Source: Lamellibrachia columna (Eukaryota > Annelida > Polychaeta > Sabellida > Siboglinidae). Taken from it: DNA of 64,000 nucleotides. The notes below the pieces were generated by a model, which worked only from the letters and a program-made list of their open reading frames with translations, was not told the DNA's origin and ran no database searches. The position numbers were made by a program, and so were the translations under genes. The stretch lies in assembly GCA_963662155.1 (NCBI GenBank), contig OY759269.1, positions 13,974,642 through 14,038,641 of the forward strand. Reading direction: 5' to 3'. Positions 13,501 through 22,484 of the stretch are shown piece by piece; the stretch's first letter is position 1, and each line of letters starts with the position of its first letter.

Positions 13501-16500
13501 AAAAAAGTTCACTGGAGCACATAAAAAGTTCACTGGAGCACGGATAAAGTTCACTGGAGTACAGTGCCATTGGTACCCTCTCTAAGACGCCCCCATGCCG
13601 AGGGTACGGTCGACAGCTTGGACGGAGTGAGTGCGCTTCTTGCATAGCAGCAATACTGCATGGAGTACGATCACTGTTGAGATATTTGCACCAGCATCTT
13701 GTTCATGTATACATCCTTAAATGGTAAGCACCAGACATTCATCCCCTCCAGAAGTTTGGTGTAACCAAAGTTCCGTTCAGTCGCAGACATTCTAGTCTTG
13801 TGATGCTGACAGCCAATTTGATTCCTGGAAACAGTTACACAAAACCAATGTATGTCATGAACATCGCAAGTATTCATAACATGTTCAACAACAAAAAAGG
13901 TCCATGTTAGGTTCAATTTATTTCATTGCCGTACACATAAATTTAGTCTAATAATAGAAGTAAGTTGTAATATAAACAACATTTCCATTGAATAACGTGC
14001 TGAGTAGAAATATCATCCTTCAACAACAGCATCATCTGAGCCTCTGTACAGTTACATAAATATAGTTGTAAGTCATAACTCTTGTCTCTACTTCTGCAGG
14101 CTCTGGTGTGCCTGGCACTGCCTGTAGTGCACTGGGACCCTGGGGCTGGACTTGAATGTCAACACAGGACGAATAGCAACGTCAACGTTTCTCCAGCGAG
14201 ATATATGCCACAAAGGCTAACCATGTTCGGAGAAAACATAAATACACACATATATATCTGAATCATACATGGGGAATATATAAAACATCCGTAATTGAAC
14301 TTACTCCGCCTGCCATTCTCGTCGGCATCGTGGGCGTGGTCGCAGACGAAGTTGTGGACACAGCCGGTTCATCGACGGATTCAACACGAGATTCCTTGCT
14401 ATCGCGCACTAACTGCAGCTGTGCACGCTTCTACCGCTTCTCAGCACCGTAACTAACCAATGCCTTTGACTAAACCGCATAATGTTGCTTTAGAAAGCGA
14501 TATAATTGAACGTAACGCGGAAGGTAGCAATGTTGGCAAACGAATCGAACGTATGACGCGACAGGCTGGAAATTAGTATTACAACCAATCAGAGCGATCG
14601 CTTGCCGGCGACGATTGGCCAGACGGGGGAATCCGACATCACGTGATGCCGTTTAGCCAATCGTCGCGGGATTCCCCCAATCCTGTGTCCACGAGCCGCT
14701 GGAGGGGGGTTCGTTCGTAGTCGAGATTACTCGGACACCGTCGGTGCTATTTTTGAACGGTTTCTACCATCATGCAGAGCGAAAACAGGGCTTTCCCCTC
14801 ATATGCGCCATGTTGGAATTCCGATAGTTTTCGGGCCACGATCGATGTCGGAAAATCACAAAATTTCCGATTATTCACGCTTGATTTGACAAAAACAAAG
14901 ACTTAGCAATGATAGGCATCACACAAAAGGCATGTTTTATGATAAAAACTTGTTTATTTCGACAGTACAACCTACATGAAAAGCAAGTTGAATAATATTT
15001 CTATATGAAAATGTCAATAACTGAAAACTCATTTTATTGAAAAAAATTCGTAAAATCACATTTTGATTCGAGTACACCCTTGCCTTAAGAAAATGTACCA
15101 ATTAACACTCGAGTCAAATGATCCGAAGAAATGTAAAATGTGAAGGTATTTTACATGCAAATGATCCATGAACAGGGACGTGCAAAAGTCGTCATCAGAA
15201 CTAGACTCTTTAAAACAACTCTGGAAGGTAGCTATAGTTTCAGATGATTTTAAAGTGTTGGGGAGCTTGTTTCGTATTTTTGGCCACAGAGAGAGAGCGC
15301 TTGCCTAGGTAAAGTTTAGGTTTAAGGTATTGTGTCATTTGATTTTTTTTTCTTCATAACATGCTAGGAAATATTTAACTGAATGTTGACACCACAAATA
15401 ATCACCCGGCACTAACGTCATGTTTCACCAATCCATCCTTTAAAAAAAACTGTCCTTTTGGAAATCCCCCTGATTTCTTAGAAACGCTGACGATTTTTCC
15501 ATAGTAATGACCGAGACTGCTACGATGTTCGAACCAGCTATATTCATTCGCCGTGAAAGCGGAACATATCGCCTGGTTACTTTGATTCCAGTACACATCA
15601 GAATAATATGAACCTAACTAAATCATGTCCTTAAACCAGCAAATATCAGCGATAACATAGTTTATTGTGTCTTTGAACCTATAAGTTATAATAACTGAAA
15701 TGGCCTGGTGAGCATGCCTGATAACGGGCCAATCAAAATGGTCGTAAACACGCCCTGCCACGTGTTTGTCAGATGTCAATCGTTGTGGCAGCAAATTAAG
15801 GGGACATGTCAATTTTACAAATGGTCATTATGTTTTGTCAACAATACATAAAACGCCAGTGAAAATCATCACATTTCAAGCATGATACTATCGACATTTC
15901 TGTTAACACTAACAACCAGGAAATGTTACCTACTTCAATTGTTTATAAAAACTACAACACTTATGATGCTCCAGTTTGGCGTATGAACGTGTCTTACATG
16001 TAAGCAACTATACAATAGGAATTACGATTGGTGAAGGTTTTTGTCAAAAATACACTGCCACTTTAGGCAGTCATTCAACTTTTGCTTAATTCATTCACGG
16101 TGGTGTAGCAGACATAATTTGTTTATGTTACCCAAAATCAACGTTAAGGTTATCAGTGACACTGACATTTATATGTATTTCATTTATTTCTTTAGGGATT
16201 TTTTCAAAACGATATAATTTTGCATTTTGTGGCAATTTTTTTCACATTTACCGAAACAATTTTTAAATCTTGTAACAACCAAATAAATGAAAAACTAAAA
16301 ATTCTATTAATCTGGAATATTAGGTAGTATTTCAACTACAATCTGTGAAGAAATGGTTAATTTATCTTTAAAAACTCAAAAAACTTAAAAACTACTGAAA
16401 CTACTCAATTCAGGACAGGCATATAATAGCTGCCCCAGCTACCTTAAGAACAAAAAGTTATAGATAGATAGATAGATGATCTGAGTTGAGTGGGGAAATT

Positions 16501-19095
16501 TGAAAGATGCAGAAGACTGGCCAAACTGGACAGCTGTTGTATAGATACTGCATGATATGTAGATACAGCACATTTTGTCTACATATAGATGATGCATATG
16601 TCTCTCATTTCTCGTACAGTTCCGCAAGAAGTCACTACATTTCTGCCGGAGTGGCATCCATGACTGGGGTCTGTTTGCCCTGGAACCCATCGCTGCGGAC
16701 GAGATGGTGGTCGAGTACGTCGGTCAGGTGATCCGGCAGACCGTCGCTGACCAGCGGGAGAGGCGGTATGAAGCGATGGGACTCGGCAGCAGCTATCTCT
16801 TCCGGATTGACCATGACACGATCATTGACGCTACTAAAGATGGAAACATGGCGCGATTCATCAACCACAGCTGTAATGTGAGTACAGTGATATATGCTAA
16901 GCGTATGTGTTAAATATTCCGCTTCACTGTTCATATTACGAGGGAGCTTTTTTATAAAAGTTAATTAGTCATATAAATTTAAGAACACGGTGGCTCCTAC
17001 AACAGCGATTTAATTTATGATGCCTATTTTTTTTCAAATCATCGGAAGAATTGACTTCAGTCGTTAGATCTGGTAAGAATCTAAGTGGTGGATATCCAAA
17101 ATGGTAAACACTGCGCGAGTCAATGCTGATCATGGGCATGAGTTCAGTCCACTCGTCGATCACATGACGAAGTTAAGAAATTTTTTTATTTTTCAGCATT
17201 TAAATTTTCACTTCACTTAATGCTTGAACAAGCATTTAGTAATTTAATAGTTTGTCTGATGATTTCACAAAAACCAAATATAAAAGTTGCACAAACGAGC
17301 TAGCATGTTACTGTGGATATTTAGTTTGGTTTTTCGCAAAATTCATTTGAGATGAGACTAGCAAAAAAAATTCTTCAGGAGGCACCTTTACCTTCATTTT
17401 CATACTGTACAATATATTGTTATCACTTTATTTTTCTGTTGATGTAAAATTAATATATTGCATGGTTTCTGTATTGAATATTTTGCTTTGTTGTGGCTTT
17501 CGGACAAATAAATATTTCCTGTTCCTTTCAGAGTCATTTCAAAAAAATAGAACCTAACTAGTATTAACTATGACTGCTAGCTCATTTGTGCACATTTTTT
17601 ATTTAGTTTCAGTGAAATCGTCGGACAGACTATTACATTATCTTTGACTGGATCTAGTCAAAATTTTGCGAAAAGGGCAAAAGTGGTCCGCCTCTAGATG
17701 CTATTCATAGTTTTGCAGCTTACCCGATATAACGATCAAAGTCGAGTCTTCCGATAATTGTAACAAAAATACACACTTATTAAACCGACTGTATATAATA
17801 CTTTTAGACTGTTCACGCACTACAGATGGGTTGAGGAGGGAATTTTAATGATTATAGAGTCTATAGTCTTCCAAGTCTTGATTTCCGGCAGGTGTATACC
17901 TGAGAGAACATTTTCATTTAATTATTTTGTTATTACTGTTATTTCAATCTGTGTATACTTTAATTTAATTAATTGTTTTAACTACTCAATTCCATGAATA
18001 CTTTTACTTGTATAGCCCTTAGTGTAATTTATTATTTAAATTATTTAATTCCGTGTACACTTTTTAGTTGTATTGTCCTTAATTTAATTGTATTTATTAT
18101 CTTAACTATTTATTCAATGTATACTTTTAGTTTTATTGCCTTTTATTTAATTTTGTACTTTAGCTATTTATTTCCATGTATATTTTAGTGGTATTATAGT
18201 GTATTGATGTGTTTATATTTATATATATATATATATATTCATCTTTAAACTATCACTGGGTGATTATGGCGCTATATAAATATCAATGTTTTATTATTTA
18301 GCCACAGAATGGATCCAAGTGTAGGATAATACATAGGATGGATCAGGGAACAGAAATGGACATAACATATCCAGTGGGGTGCTGTAGTGAATAGTCCCCA
18401 CCCTGTGGAGGTGATAGGGAGTAATCTGTACAAATAATGTACCCTCCCGTGCATTTAGTCCCGTAATATAATAATATGAAAACTTATATCGTGCCACAAT
18501 CCTCAGAAACCTGAAAGGCTGAACCAGACGGATGAACACACTAAGGTGGTTATGCACGGTTAAAAAGATAAGGCTTCTGGTGACAGTAACATTTGAATGT
18601 GTTCCCTATTGACCAACCAACAGCTGGTGAGTTCCAAAGGGCAACTGAGAAAGCCCTTGTTACAGTATGCTAGTTGTCATCTGAAGACTTATCTTTTTAA
18701 CCATGCCTTCACTCCTTGCTTGAGTTACTTCTCTAGCTTTCCATCCATCTGTTGACAAAGGCTAAACCTTCACAGGGCATGTACAGGTGGATTATTGGCA
18801 CCAATTCTGAAAAAAATCTTATTATTTCGAATGATAGCGACTTTTCAAAGCCAGAAAATATGAAAAAAAATATCATTTCTGCCCCCCAATATAATAAATG
18901 CTGCTGTGTGTTTCTTTACAGCCAAATTGCTATGCGAAGATCATCAACGTTGACGCTCTGAAGAAGATCGTGATCTACTCGCGGCGCGAGATCAAGGTCA
19001 ATGAGGAAGTGACATATGATTACAAGTTCCCGATCGAAGACAAGAAGATCCCCTGCTTCTGTGGTGCTCCTGGTTGCAGAGGATCGTTGAACTGA
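2..19095 (+). CDS. SETD1: SET1-type histone H3K4 methyltransferase, 5'-partial, 11 exons
   Basis: Predicted join: <2-1594, 2057-2245, 2896-2968, 3330-3428, 5922-6051, 8466-8552, 9578-10755, 11715-11836, 12585-12713, 16620-16877, 18922-19095. All junctions are GT-AG with matching phases, giving 1336 codons counted from the Met at 23. The frame is open to the window edge, so the true start and the expected RRM lie upstream. The family is the catalytic subunit of the nuclear COMPASS complex, which methylates histone H3 Lys4 using S-adenosylmethionine. Seen in order: an Arg/Asp/Gly-rich region, Pro-rich stretches, a conserved helix with a Trp pair (end of exon 1), a Leu-Pro-Ser-Phe motif (exon 2), an acidic exon 5, the N-SET region (end of exon 7), the Ala-Arg-Thr-Glu Win motif (exon 8), SET (exons 9-11) and post-SET Cys residues. 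SETD1 is chosen over MLL-type enzymes because of the N-SET sequence and the Arg/Pro-rich N-terminal half. SETD1A versus B cannot be assigned; invertebrates usually have one gene. Confidence 0.95.
2057..2245 (+). CDS. SETD1: SETD1 exon (63 codons, GLRG/LPSF region)
   Basis: Acceptor cag ends at 2056; donor GT at 2246; phase 0 on both sides. It encodes an Ala/Thr-rich start, a Gly-Leu-rich patch and a Leu-Pro-Ser-Phe-Arg end. These resemble the vertebrate SETD1 segment that follows the Trp-Trp helix. Confidence 0.85.
2262..2640. repeat. Dispersed repeat fragment shared with 8829-9060 and 9418-9475
   Basis: Segments such as cctgaacattgtgttttcag and tgattcatcaatgcatc reappear, in inverted orientation, in SETD1 intron 6. 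This indicates two copies of an old interspersed repeat. Edges resemble hAT-type ends (agggctgtaacgat at 8829), but no target duplication was found. Confidence 0.45.
2684..2780. repeat. 18-bp tandem repeat
   Basis: About 5.4 copies of catttatgtgaaccttac in SETD1 intron 2. The first four copies are nearly identical and the last is degenerate. Confidence 0.85.
2896..2968 (+). CDS. SETD1: SETD1 small Pro-rich exon
   Basis: Acceptor tttag at 2891-2895; donor GT at 2969; enters in phase 0 and leaves in phase 1. The 24 codons are rich in Arg, Pro and Lys and continue the basic stretch begun at the end of the previous exon. Too short to identify alone; supported by phase match and position. Confidence 0.75.
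3330..3428 (+). CDS. SETD1: SETD1 exon, Asp/Lys/Ser-rich
   Basis: Acceptor tctgtag ends at 3329; donor GT at 3429; phase 1 in and out. It encodes alternating acidic and Lys residues ending in a Ser-Asp run that leads into the acidic exon 5. Confidence 0.78.
3581..5703. mobile_element. TTAA-flanked inverted-repeat DNA element (2.1 kb, piggyBac-like ends)
   Basis: Fills most of SETD1 intron 4. It starts TTAAGGGGAGATATGGCAGC at 3581, and the exact reverse complement ends at 5703; the match continues three more bases inward. TTAA at both ends fits TTAA target duplication. No transposase ORF is seen, so it is non-autonomous. Parts recur at about 11150-11440 (left interior and right end), 15520-16446 (right interior) and 35680-35805. 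An internal TTAA-ended boundary near 5477 corresponds to the end of the 15.5 kb copy, so the element may be composite. Confidence 0.75.
5922..6051 (+). CDS. SETD1: SETD1 acidic exon (Glu/Asp/Ser-rich)
   Basis: Acceptor gatgtag ends at 5921; donor GT at 6052; enters in phase 1 and leaves in phase 2. Almost all residues are Glu, Asp or Ser, like the acidic linker of vertebrate SETD1 proteins. The other two frames and the reverse strand are open only because the codons are simple. Confidence 0.82.
6085..6733. mobile_element. TTAA-flanked MITE (649 bp, piggyBac-like ends)
   Basis: Begins TTAACCCATTAGGCCCCA, and the reverse complement of its right end is TTAACCCATTAGACCCCA: 17 of 18 match, with TTAA at both ends. 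The CCC next to TTAA is typical of piggyBac termini. It has no transposase and lies in SETD1 intron 5. Confidence 0.78.
6819..6925. repeat. Partial outlying copy of the 165-bp repeat with its leader
   Basis: The leader gatctacctggggtgtatgc is seen here and, in near-identical form, at about 7246. It is followed by a shortened copy of the 165-bp unit (gagctgcgttccggtctggc). This looks like an ancestral unit separated from the main array by about 320 bp. Confidence 0.65.
7284..8448. repeat. 165-bp tandem array, ~7 copies, stop-free on the minus strand
   Basis: The mark gtacggaggt recurs at 7441, 7606, 7771, 7936, 8101, 8266 and 8431, a strict 165-bp period. 165 is a multiple of 3, and the reverse strand has no stop across the array: a 494-codon frame at 8567-7083 with a 55-residue repeat. 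Units differ by point changes only (cgcgtgagg for cgcatgagg, for example), so the array is young. Each unit has a CTCC-rich tract. It sits in SETD1 intron 5, directly before exon 6. Confidence 0.9.
8466..8552 (+). CDS. SETD1: SETD1 small exon after the 165-bp array
   Basis: Acceptor tttcag ends at 8465; donor GT at 8553; phase 2 in and out. It encodes a charged linker (Asp, Glu, Lys, Gln). The acceptor lies fewer than 20 bases beyond the 165-bp tandem array, so the array reaches the splice site. Confidence 0.75.
9104..9416. mobile_element. TA-type MITE with TACCGTATTC inverted ends (313 bp)
   Basis: Left end TACCGTATTCACCCTATTAAGC and the reverse complement of the right end, TACCGTATTCGACCTAACAAGC, share about 18 of 22 positions. 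It has no coding capacity and lies in SETD1 intron 6. The ends recall widespread animal MITEs with a TA target. The transposase family is not resolved. Confidence 0.7.
9578..10755 (+). CDS. SETD1: SETD1 large exon: linker with two HCF-1-binding-like motifs, and N-SET
   Basis: Acceptor gatgcag ends at 9577; donor GT at 10756; enters in phase 2 and leaves in phase 1. It encodes about 393 residues. The first half is Ser/Thr/Asp-rich. Glu-His-Asn-Tyr (10038-10049) and Asp-His-Asn-Tyr (10191-10202) both fit the HCF-1-binding consensus [D/E]-H-x-Y. A Lys-rich stretch and the conserved N-SET block follow, including Trp-Leu-His-Asp-Thr-His-Trp-Val, which closely matches SETD1 family members. It ends with a basic Lys-Lys-Lys-Arg-Arg cluster, a likely nuclear localisation signal. 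Confidence 0.92.
11150..11440. mobile_element. Deleted copy of the 3581-5703 element
   Basis: 11160-11395 matches 3964-4160 (ggagttaactaagc..., actcagaaaaacccactcta). 11400-11440 matches the right end (tccagctgccatatctcctc). The interior is deleted. It lies in SETD1 intron 7. Confidence 0.7.
11715..11836 (+). CDS. SETD1: SETD1 exon carrying the WDR5 Win motif
   Basis: Acceptor tgtacag ends at 11714; donor GT at 11837; enters in phase 1 and leaves in phase 0. It encodes Gly-Ala-Ala-Arg-Thr-Glu-Gly-Tyr-Tyr at its start. Ala-Arg-Thr-Glu (11720-11731) is the arginine-centred Win motif that inserts into WDR5, and here it matches the histone H3 N-terminus at Ala-Arg-Thr. Confidence 0.9.
11906..12455. 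repeat. Imperfect minisatellite around 'ttggtgtacactgtatgtac'
   Basis: About 15 diverged units of 35-50 bp fill most of SETD1 intron 8. There is one subfamily with 'gttgcctcac' and another with 'aatgaacccttacttgact'. Three forward and one reverse frames appear open only because of the simple composition. Confidence 0.8.
12585..12713 (+). CDS. SETD1: SETD1 exon preceding the SET core
   Basis: Acceptor ttatgtcag ends at 12584; donor GT at 12714; phase 0 on both sides. It has a basic helix followed by Leu-Leu-Lys-Phe-Asn-Gln-Leu-Lys, the conserved lead-in to the SET domain in SETD1 proteins. Confidence 0.9.
12811..15088. mobile_element. TTAA-ended inverted-repeat DNA element (2.3 kb)
   Basis: Left end TTAAGGCGAGGGCGTACTC and right-end reverse complement TTAAGGCAAGGGTGTACTC match at 17 of 19 positions. 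TTAA sits at both ends, inside a mirrored ttttcTTAA...TTAAgaaaa. No transposase frame was found. It fills most of SETD1 intron 9. Confidence 0.7.
14604..14690. repeat. Nested palindrome with CACGTG centre
   Basis: Arms cgacgattggc and gccaatcgtcg flank catcacgtgatg, itself a palindrome. Outer gggggaatcc and ggattccccc extend the symmetry in part. It lies inside the TTAA element and could form a hairpin or bind a symmetric factor. Confidence 0.6.
15520..16446. mobile_element. Second copy of the right half of the 3581-5703 element
   Basis: Matches about 4590-5477 over most of its length (gatgttcgaaccagctatat, ggaacatatcg, gccctgccacgtgtttgtca) and ends in agctaccttaa. It lies in SETD1 intron 9, next to the 12811-15088 element. 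Confidence 0.7.
16620..16877 (+). CDS. SETD1: SETD1 SET domain, first part
   Basis: Acceptor cgtacag ends at 16619; donor GT at 16878; phase 0. It encodes 86 residues: the SAM-binding Trp-Gly-Leu-Phe segment, Val-Glu-Tyr-Val-Gly, Gly-Ser-Ser-Tyr-Leu-Phe-Arg, and Arg-Phe-Ile-Asn-His-Ser-Cys-Asn. The pseudoknot Asn-His is intact, so the enzyme is expected to be catalytically competent. Confidence 0.96.
16965..17850. mobile_element. Foldback repeat with ~300-bp inverted arms
   Basis: The reverse complement of 16990-17345 resembles 17560-17830 (gctagctc-tttgtgca, gtgaaatc-tc-gacagac). Related single copies lie at 50690-51130 and 62220-62540. It lies in SETD1 intron 10 and has no ORF. Confidence 0.6.
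17950..18190. repeat. AT-rich ~65-bp repeat, ~4 degenerate copies
   Basis: Units contain 'tttaattccatgtatactttta' variants spaced about 65 bp apart, followed at 18210-18240 by an (AT)n tract. Confidence 0.55.
18240..18302 (+). mobile_element. LINE 3'-tail-like fragment
   Basis: It contains 'ggcgctatataaatatcaa' then 'ttattattta', resembling the 3' ends of CR1/L2-type LINEs (GCGCTATATAAAT followed by ATT repeats). Compare 45165-45236. Confidence 0.4.
18922..19095 (+). CDS. SETD1: SETD1 SET domain end and post-SET, with stop codon
   Basis: Acceptor ctttacag ends at 18921; phase 0; stop TGA at 19093-19095. It starts Pro-Asn-Cys-Tyr-Ala-Lys, includes the catalytic Tyr of Thr-Tyr-Asp-Tyr, and ends with post-SET Cys-Phe-Cys-Gly-(x3)-Cys-Arg-Gly-Ser-Leu-Asn, the zinc-binding tail shared by SET1/MLL enzymes. 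Confidence 0.96.
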   Translation, partial: PNCYAKIINVDALKKIVIYSRREIKVNEEVTYDYKFPIEDKKIPCFCGAPGCRGSLN

Positions 19096-19826
19096 GTGTT
19101 ACCATAGAATATCATCTTCAGATTGCAAGTGTCATCATAGTTGGATGTATTGAGGATCACTGATGTTGAAAGTGTCAATGTAACTGGATATACAGAGGAT
19201 CATTGAACTGTGGGTTAAAGTGTCATCATTTTAGAATATACAGACGATCGTTGATATTAAAAATGTCATCATTGTAGAATATATACGGAGAATCATTGAA
19301 CTTCAATTTTAAACTTTCATTGAAGTGGAATACTGATCCTATGTGAAATATTGAGGAAATGCCAACATACTGAGATACTGGGATGGATCATTGGACTGGA
19401 GCTGAAAGTGTCATCATACTGGGATACGGGATGGATCATTGCACTGGCGCTGAAAGTGTCATCATCGTGGGATACTGGGGAACATTGAAATTGGACTGAA
19501 AATGTTATCAAAGTGGGATACAAAGGATCATTGAACTTGGTCTGAAAGTACCATCATGGTGGGATATTGAGGATCATTGAACTGTGGAGGAAAGTGTCAT
19601 AATGGGATACTGAGGATCATTGAACTGGGCTTGAAAGTGTCAACATGGTGGGAAAGTGTCATCATACTGAGGATCATTGAACTAGGACTGAAAAAATGTC
19701 ATCGAAGTGGGATACCAAGATCATTGAACTGGGCTTGAAAGTGTCATCATAGTGGGATACTTGAGGATCATTAAGCTGGGACTGAAAGTGTCATCATAGC
19801 GGGATACTGGGATCATTGAATGAGTT
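19079..19826 (+). repeat. Degenerate ~50-bp tandem repeat in the SETD1 3' UTR
   Basis: About 14 diverged units of the form 'ggatcattgaactg...gaaagtgtcatcat...gggatactg'. The first recognisable unit overlaps the last coding codons and stop of SETD1 (aggatcgttgaactga). The array therefore seems to have grown out of the stop-codon region into the 3' UTR. Confidence 0.75.
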
Positions 19827-20564
19827 ACAAAGATGATGTAACCTTCGATAAAAGGGATCGTTGATCTCAGGTAAGCGTAGTTAGGTGGAGTTACAGAATT
19901 GGGAAGAAATATTTGAACCGATACTCTTGGACTGAGATTATTGGCTACTGTGGTAGCTGTTGGTAGCTTCAGATAGCTACAGAGAGAGTGTAATTGGGAC
20001 AGGATTAGTGGGCCAGCTACACTGGCAGCACTCCACGAGCCAACATCTTTAAAGCACAAACGGACTCAAATGGCTGAATATATCGGTGTATCACAAGGCT
20101 CTATAATATGCTGAATAACTTACGGTAGACGTCATTGTAAAGCTGTCAATCTGTCAGTGGTCATCGTACCATATCTTGTATATTTTTGTTGTGTTCGTTT
20201 ATCAGCTGTTCTAAGTTAGTACTTGGGGAACGGCGCTGGCAGAAAGTAGTTTTTCACATGAAGTATTTACCGAGGCAATAGGTGGGAAGTGTCCTCATTC
20301 AACCAAGCAGCATTTGAGTGTTATTTCCAGGATGCAACCGTAACATAGATTAGTGATGCCCACAACAGACATCCTCCAAAGGTTTGCCTGCGATGCCTTC
20401 CTGGTCTGAATGCGAATGGTTATATCGATGTGTAAATCACGGATACACAGTGTGTTGGATTGGTGGAGTTTTGGTAAGACGGATTTGTTGGACAGAGTTG
20501 TTTAGTTGCAAAAGTGGTAGATCGCTAGTAGTGTAAATATAGTGTTTCTTTGTACAGTTTTGTA

Positions 20565-20949
20565 AATAAAACACGACATACCATTGGTTTTGACAATGTT
20601 TTGTTTGGAACTTTAGCAGCTGCTGTTTCATGTTTTTAATTAACAAGCATTTAATGTTTTTGTAATTCACAATAGTAAACGGTGACTTTATTTAATCTTT
20701 GGATCTCGCCATAATTTTATGGTTACTGTTTTATTGTTATAAGTTACTCCAGTTCTCTGTTAACTGTAAATGTTAATTTATTGTAATTTGTGTCCTTTAG
20801 TACAAAGGTTGATATAAGTATATAGCAAATGATTGTGTTGGAAAGAGTTAGCTATAAATTTACCTGTAAAAATCTTGTGTATGTGAATTGGCATCAGTGG
20901 AAACGTTGGAGATTACGCAGAAAATGGAAGAAATACCTATTCTAATAAA
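20565..20949 (+). terminator. Candidate SETD1 polyadenylation signals
   Basis: Two AATAAA hexamers, at 20565-20570 and 20944-20949, lie 1.5 and 1.85 kb past the stop. The second is followed by a T-rich tract. Which one is used cannot be decided from sequence. Confidence 0.5.
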
Positions 20950-21698
20950 GAATGCCTTGTCATTTTCATTTTGAAATGAAAACTAATGTATACTGCAGTG
21001 TGTTGGTATTTGTGCTGTTAATCAACACAAAGTGTTAGTTCTCAGCAACGCAGCATTCAACTGTACAACCATTGGAATATATTTTGAGTAACGCCACCAT
21101 AAACTTAACAGTTGTATTTGCAACAGTTATATTGGGGCTGTGTATCAAAGTGGACGTGAGATGGGATTTCCCCAAGCAAGTTGTCATCCTATCAGCTGTC
21201 TTTTCCCTAAGATACATACCTCTCTGTCTCCGTCCCTCCCTCCTTCTCTCCCTCCTCGTGTTTGTACACTTATTGGTACTATCCTATGGTACTTGCATGG
21301 GCGTCTGGTGGGGGGTCAAGGGGGCACATGGATCTGGATATTTATCAAATTTAGGTCTTATGGTGAGCAGATTGTTTAGTAATTGTGTTAAGTAGTTCAT
21401 CTAGTATTTTTTTAATTAATTATATACAATTATATCATTATTGATCATTGAAAGTAAACATTTTGGTAAGTGTAAAGATTTCTGGTCGAAATCAGACAGC
21501 AGAATTGTTTGGCCCCCTCTGGAAAAAAGCCTGTGGATGTCCCAGGGTACTTGGTACTAACAAAGTTGATTGGGCCAGTGACAGCCCATGAAGAAAGTAC
21601 GTTGGTACTTCATTAGTTCAAAGGGTTTTGCTAGGTGGGTCCTTCTGGTTGTGCACACCATGCTGCTGGCCTTGTGTACACATCTCAGTGTGCACAAT

Positions 21699-21958
21699 GG
21701 TAATCCATGTCCTGCCTGCATGGTAATCCATGTCCTGCCTGCATGGTAATCCATGTCCTGCCTGCATGGTAATCCATGTCCTGCCTGCATGGTGATCCAT
21801 GTCCTGCCTGCATGGTGATCCATGTCCTGCCTGCATGGTGATCCATGTCCTGCCTGCATGGTGATCCATGTCCTGCCTGCATGGTGATCCATGTCCTGCC
21901 TGCATGGTAATCCATGTCCTGCCTGCATGGTAATCCATGTCCTGCCTGCATGGTAATC
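21699..21958. repeat. 23-bp tandem array, 11 copies
   Basis: The unit ggtaatccatgtcctgcctgcat starts at 21699, 21722, 21745 and so on to 21929. The five units from 21791 to 21883 read 'gtgatcc', while the outer ones read 'gtaatcc', so a variant block has spread inside the array. The unit lacks stops in all three minus frames, producing spurious ORFs. It is intergenic, between SETD1 and SLC6. Confidence 0.92.
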
Positions 21959-22140
21959 TAATGTTGACGTATGTCACTAAATTGAGAGATTACCCATTTA
22001 CCAATCTGCACAGTAGACAAGTTGTTGAGTCGTACACACAAACAGAGAAAAGGTCTACACACCACTCTAGTCTAGGGCTGCATAGTGTCAACTTAAATAT
22101 ACACTGGGGAGTCATGTTAATCAGGCTAAAACTCTGTTAA

Positions 22141-22266
22141 TAAAACATTCAAGGCAGCAATTAATCTTCTAAACATGCTCAAAAGTACAGTATGTCTCTC
22201 AGTTAATAAAACAAACATTCAAGGCAGCAATTAATCTTCTAAACATGTTCAAAAGTACAGTATGTG
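22141..22266. repeat. Two-copy direct repeat (~60 bp)
   Basis: 'aacattcaaggcagcaatta' followed by 'cttctaaacatg' and 'tcaaaagtacagtatg' occurs at about 22143-22196 and again at about 22213-22266. It lies in the upstream region of SLC6. Confidence 0.8.
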
Positions 22267-22339
22267 AGTGCAAGTCTCGGTGAACAGAGCAACTTTGAAA
22301 GTACCACTGGATGTACGTTCAGGTAGCCCAGAATGTAAG

Positions 22340-22484
22340 TACCCCGCGTCTGCCAATCACCCCGTCACCGGCCAATGAAAGACTGTCCACGTGGTAGGCG
22401 TGGCGACCCGGTGGAAGGCGTAGCAAAGGTTGTCTAGCGACAGGCGACGCAGTGTTCGTAGAGGGAGACCGAAGGAAAGCCAAG
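22340..22484 (+). promoter_or_regulatory. Probable SLC6 promoter and 5' UTR
   Basis: GC-rich block directly upstream of the SLC6 ATG in otherwise AT-rich DNA. It has two CCAAT boxes (22353-22357 and 22372-22376) and a CACGTG E-box (22388-22393), with no TATA box. This is consistent with a TATA-less, NF-Y-type promoter. The transcription start is not known. Confidence 0.5.

Noticed and set aside
21557..21977. Three overlapping minus-strand ORFs of 88-123 codons
   Set aside because: The 23-bp unit lacks stops in every minus frame, so the frames encode the same repeat shifted; not a gene.
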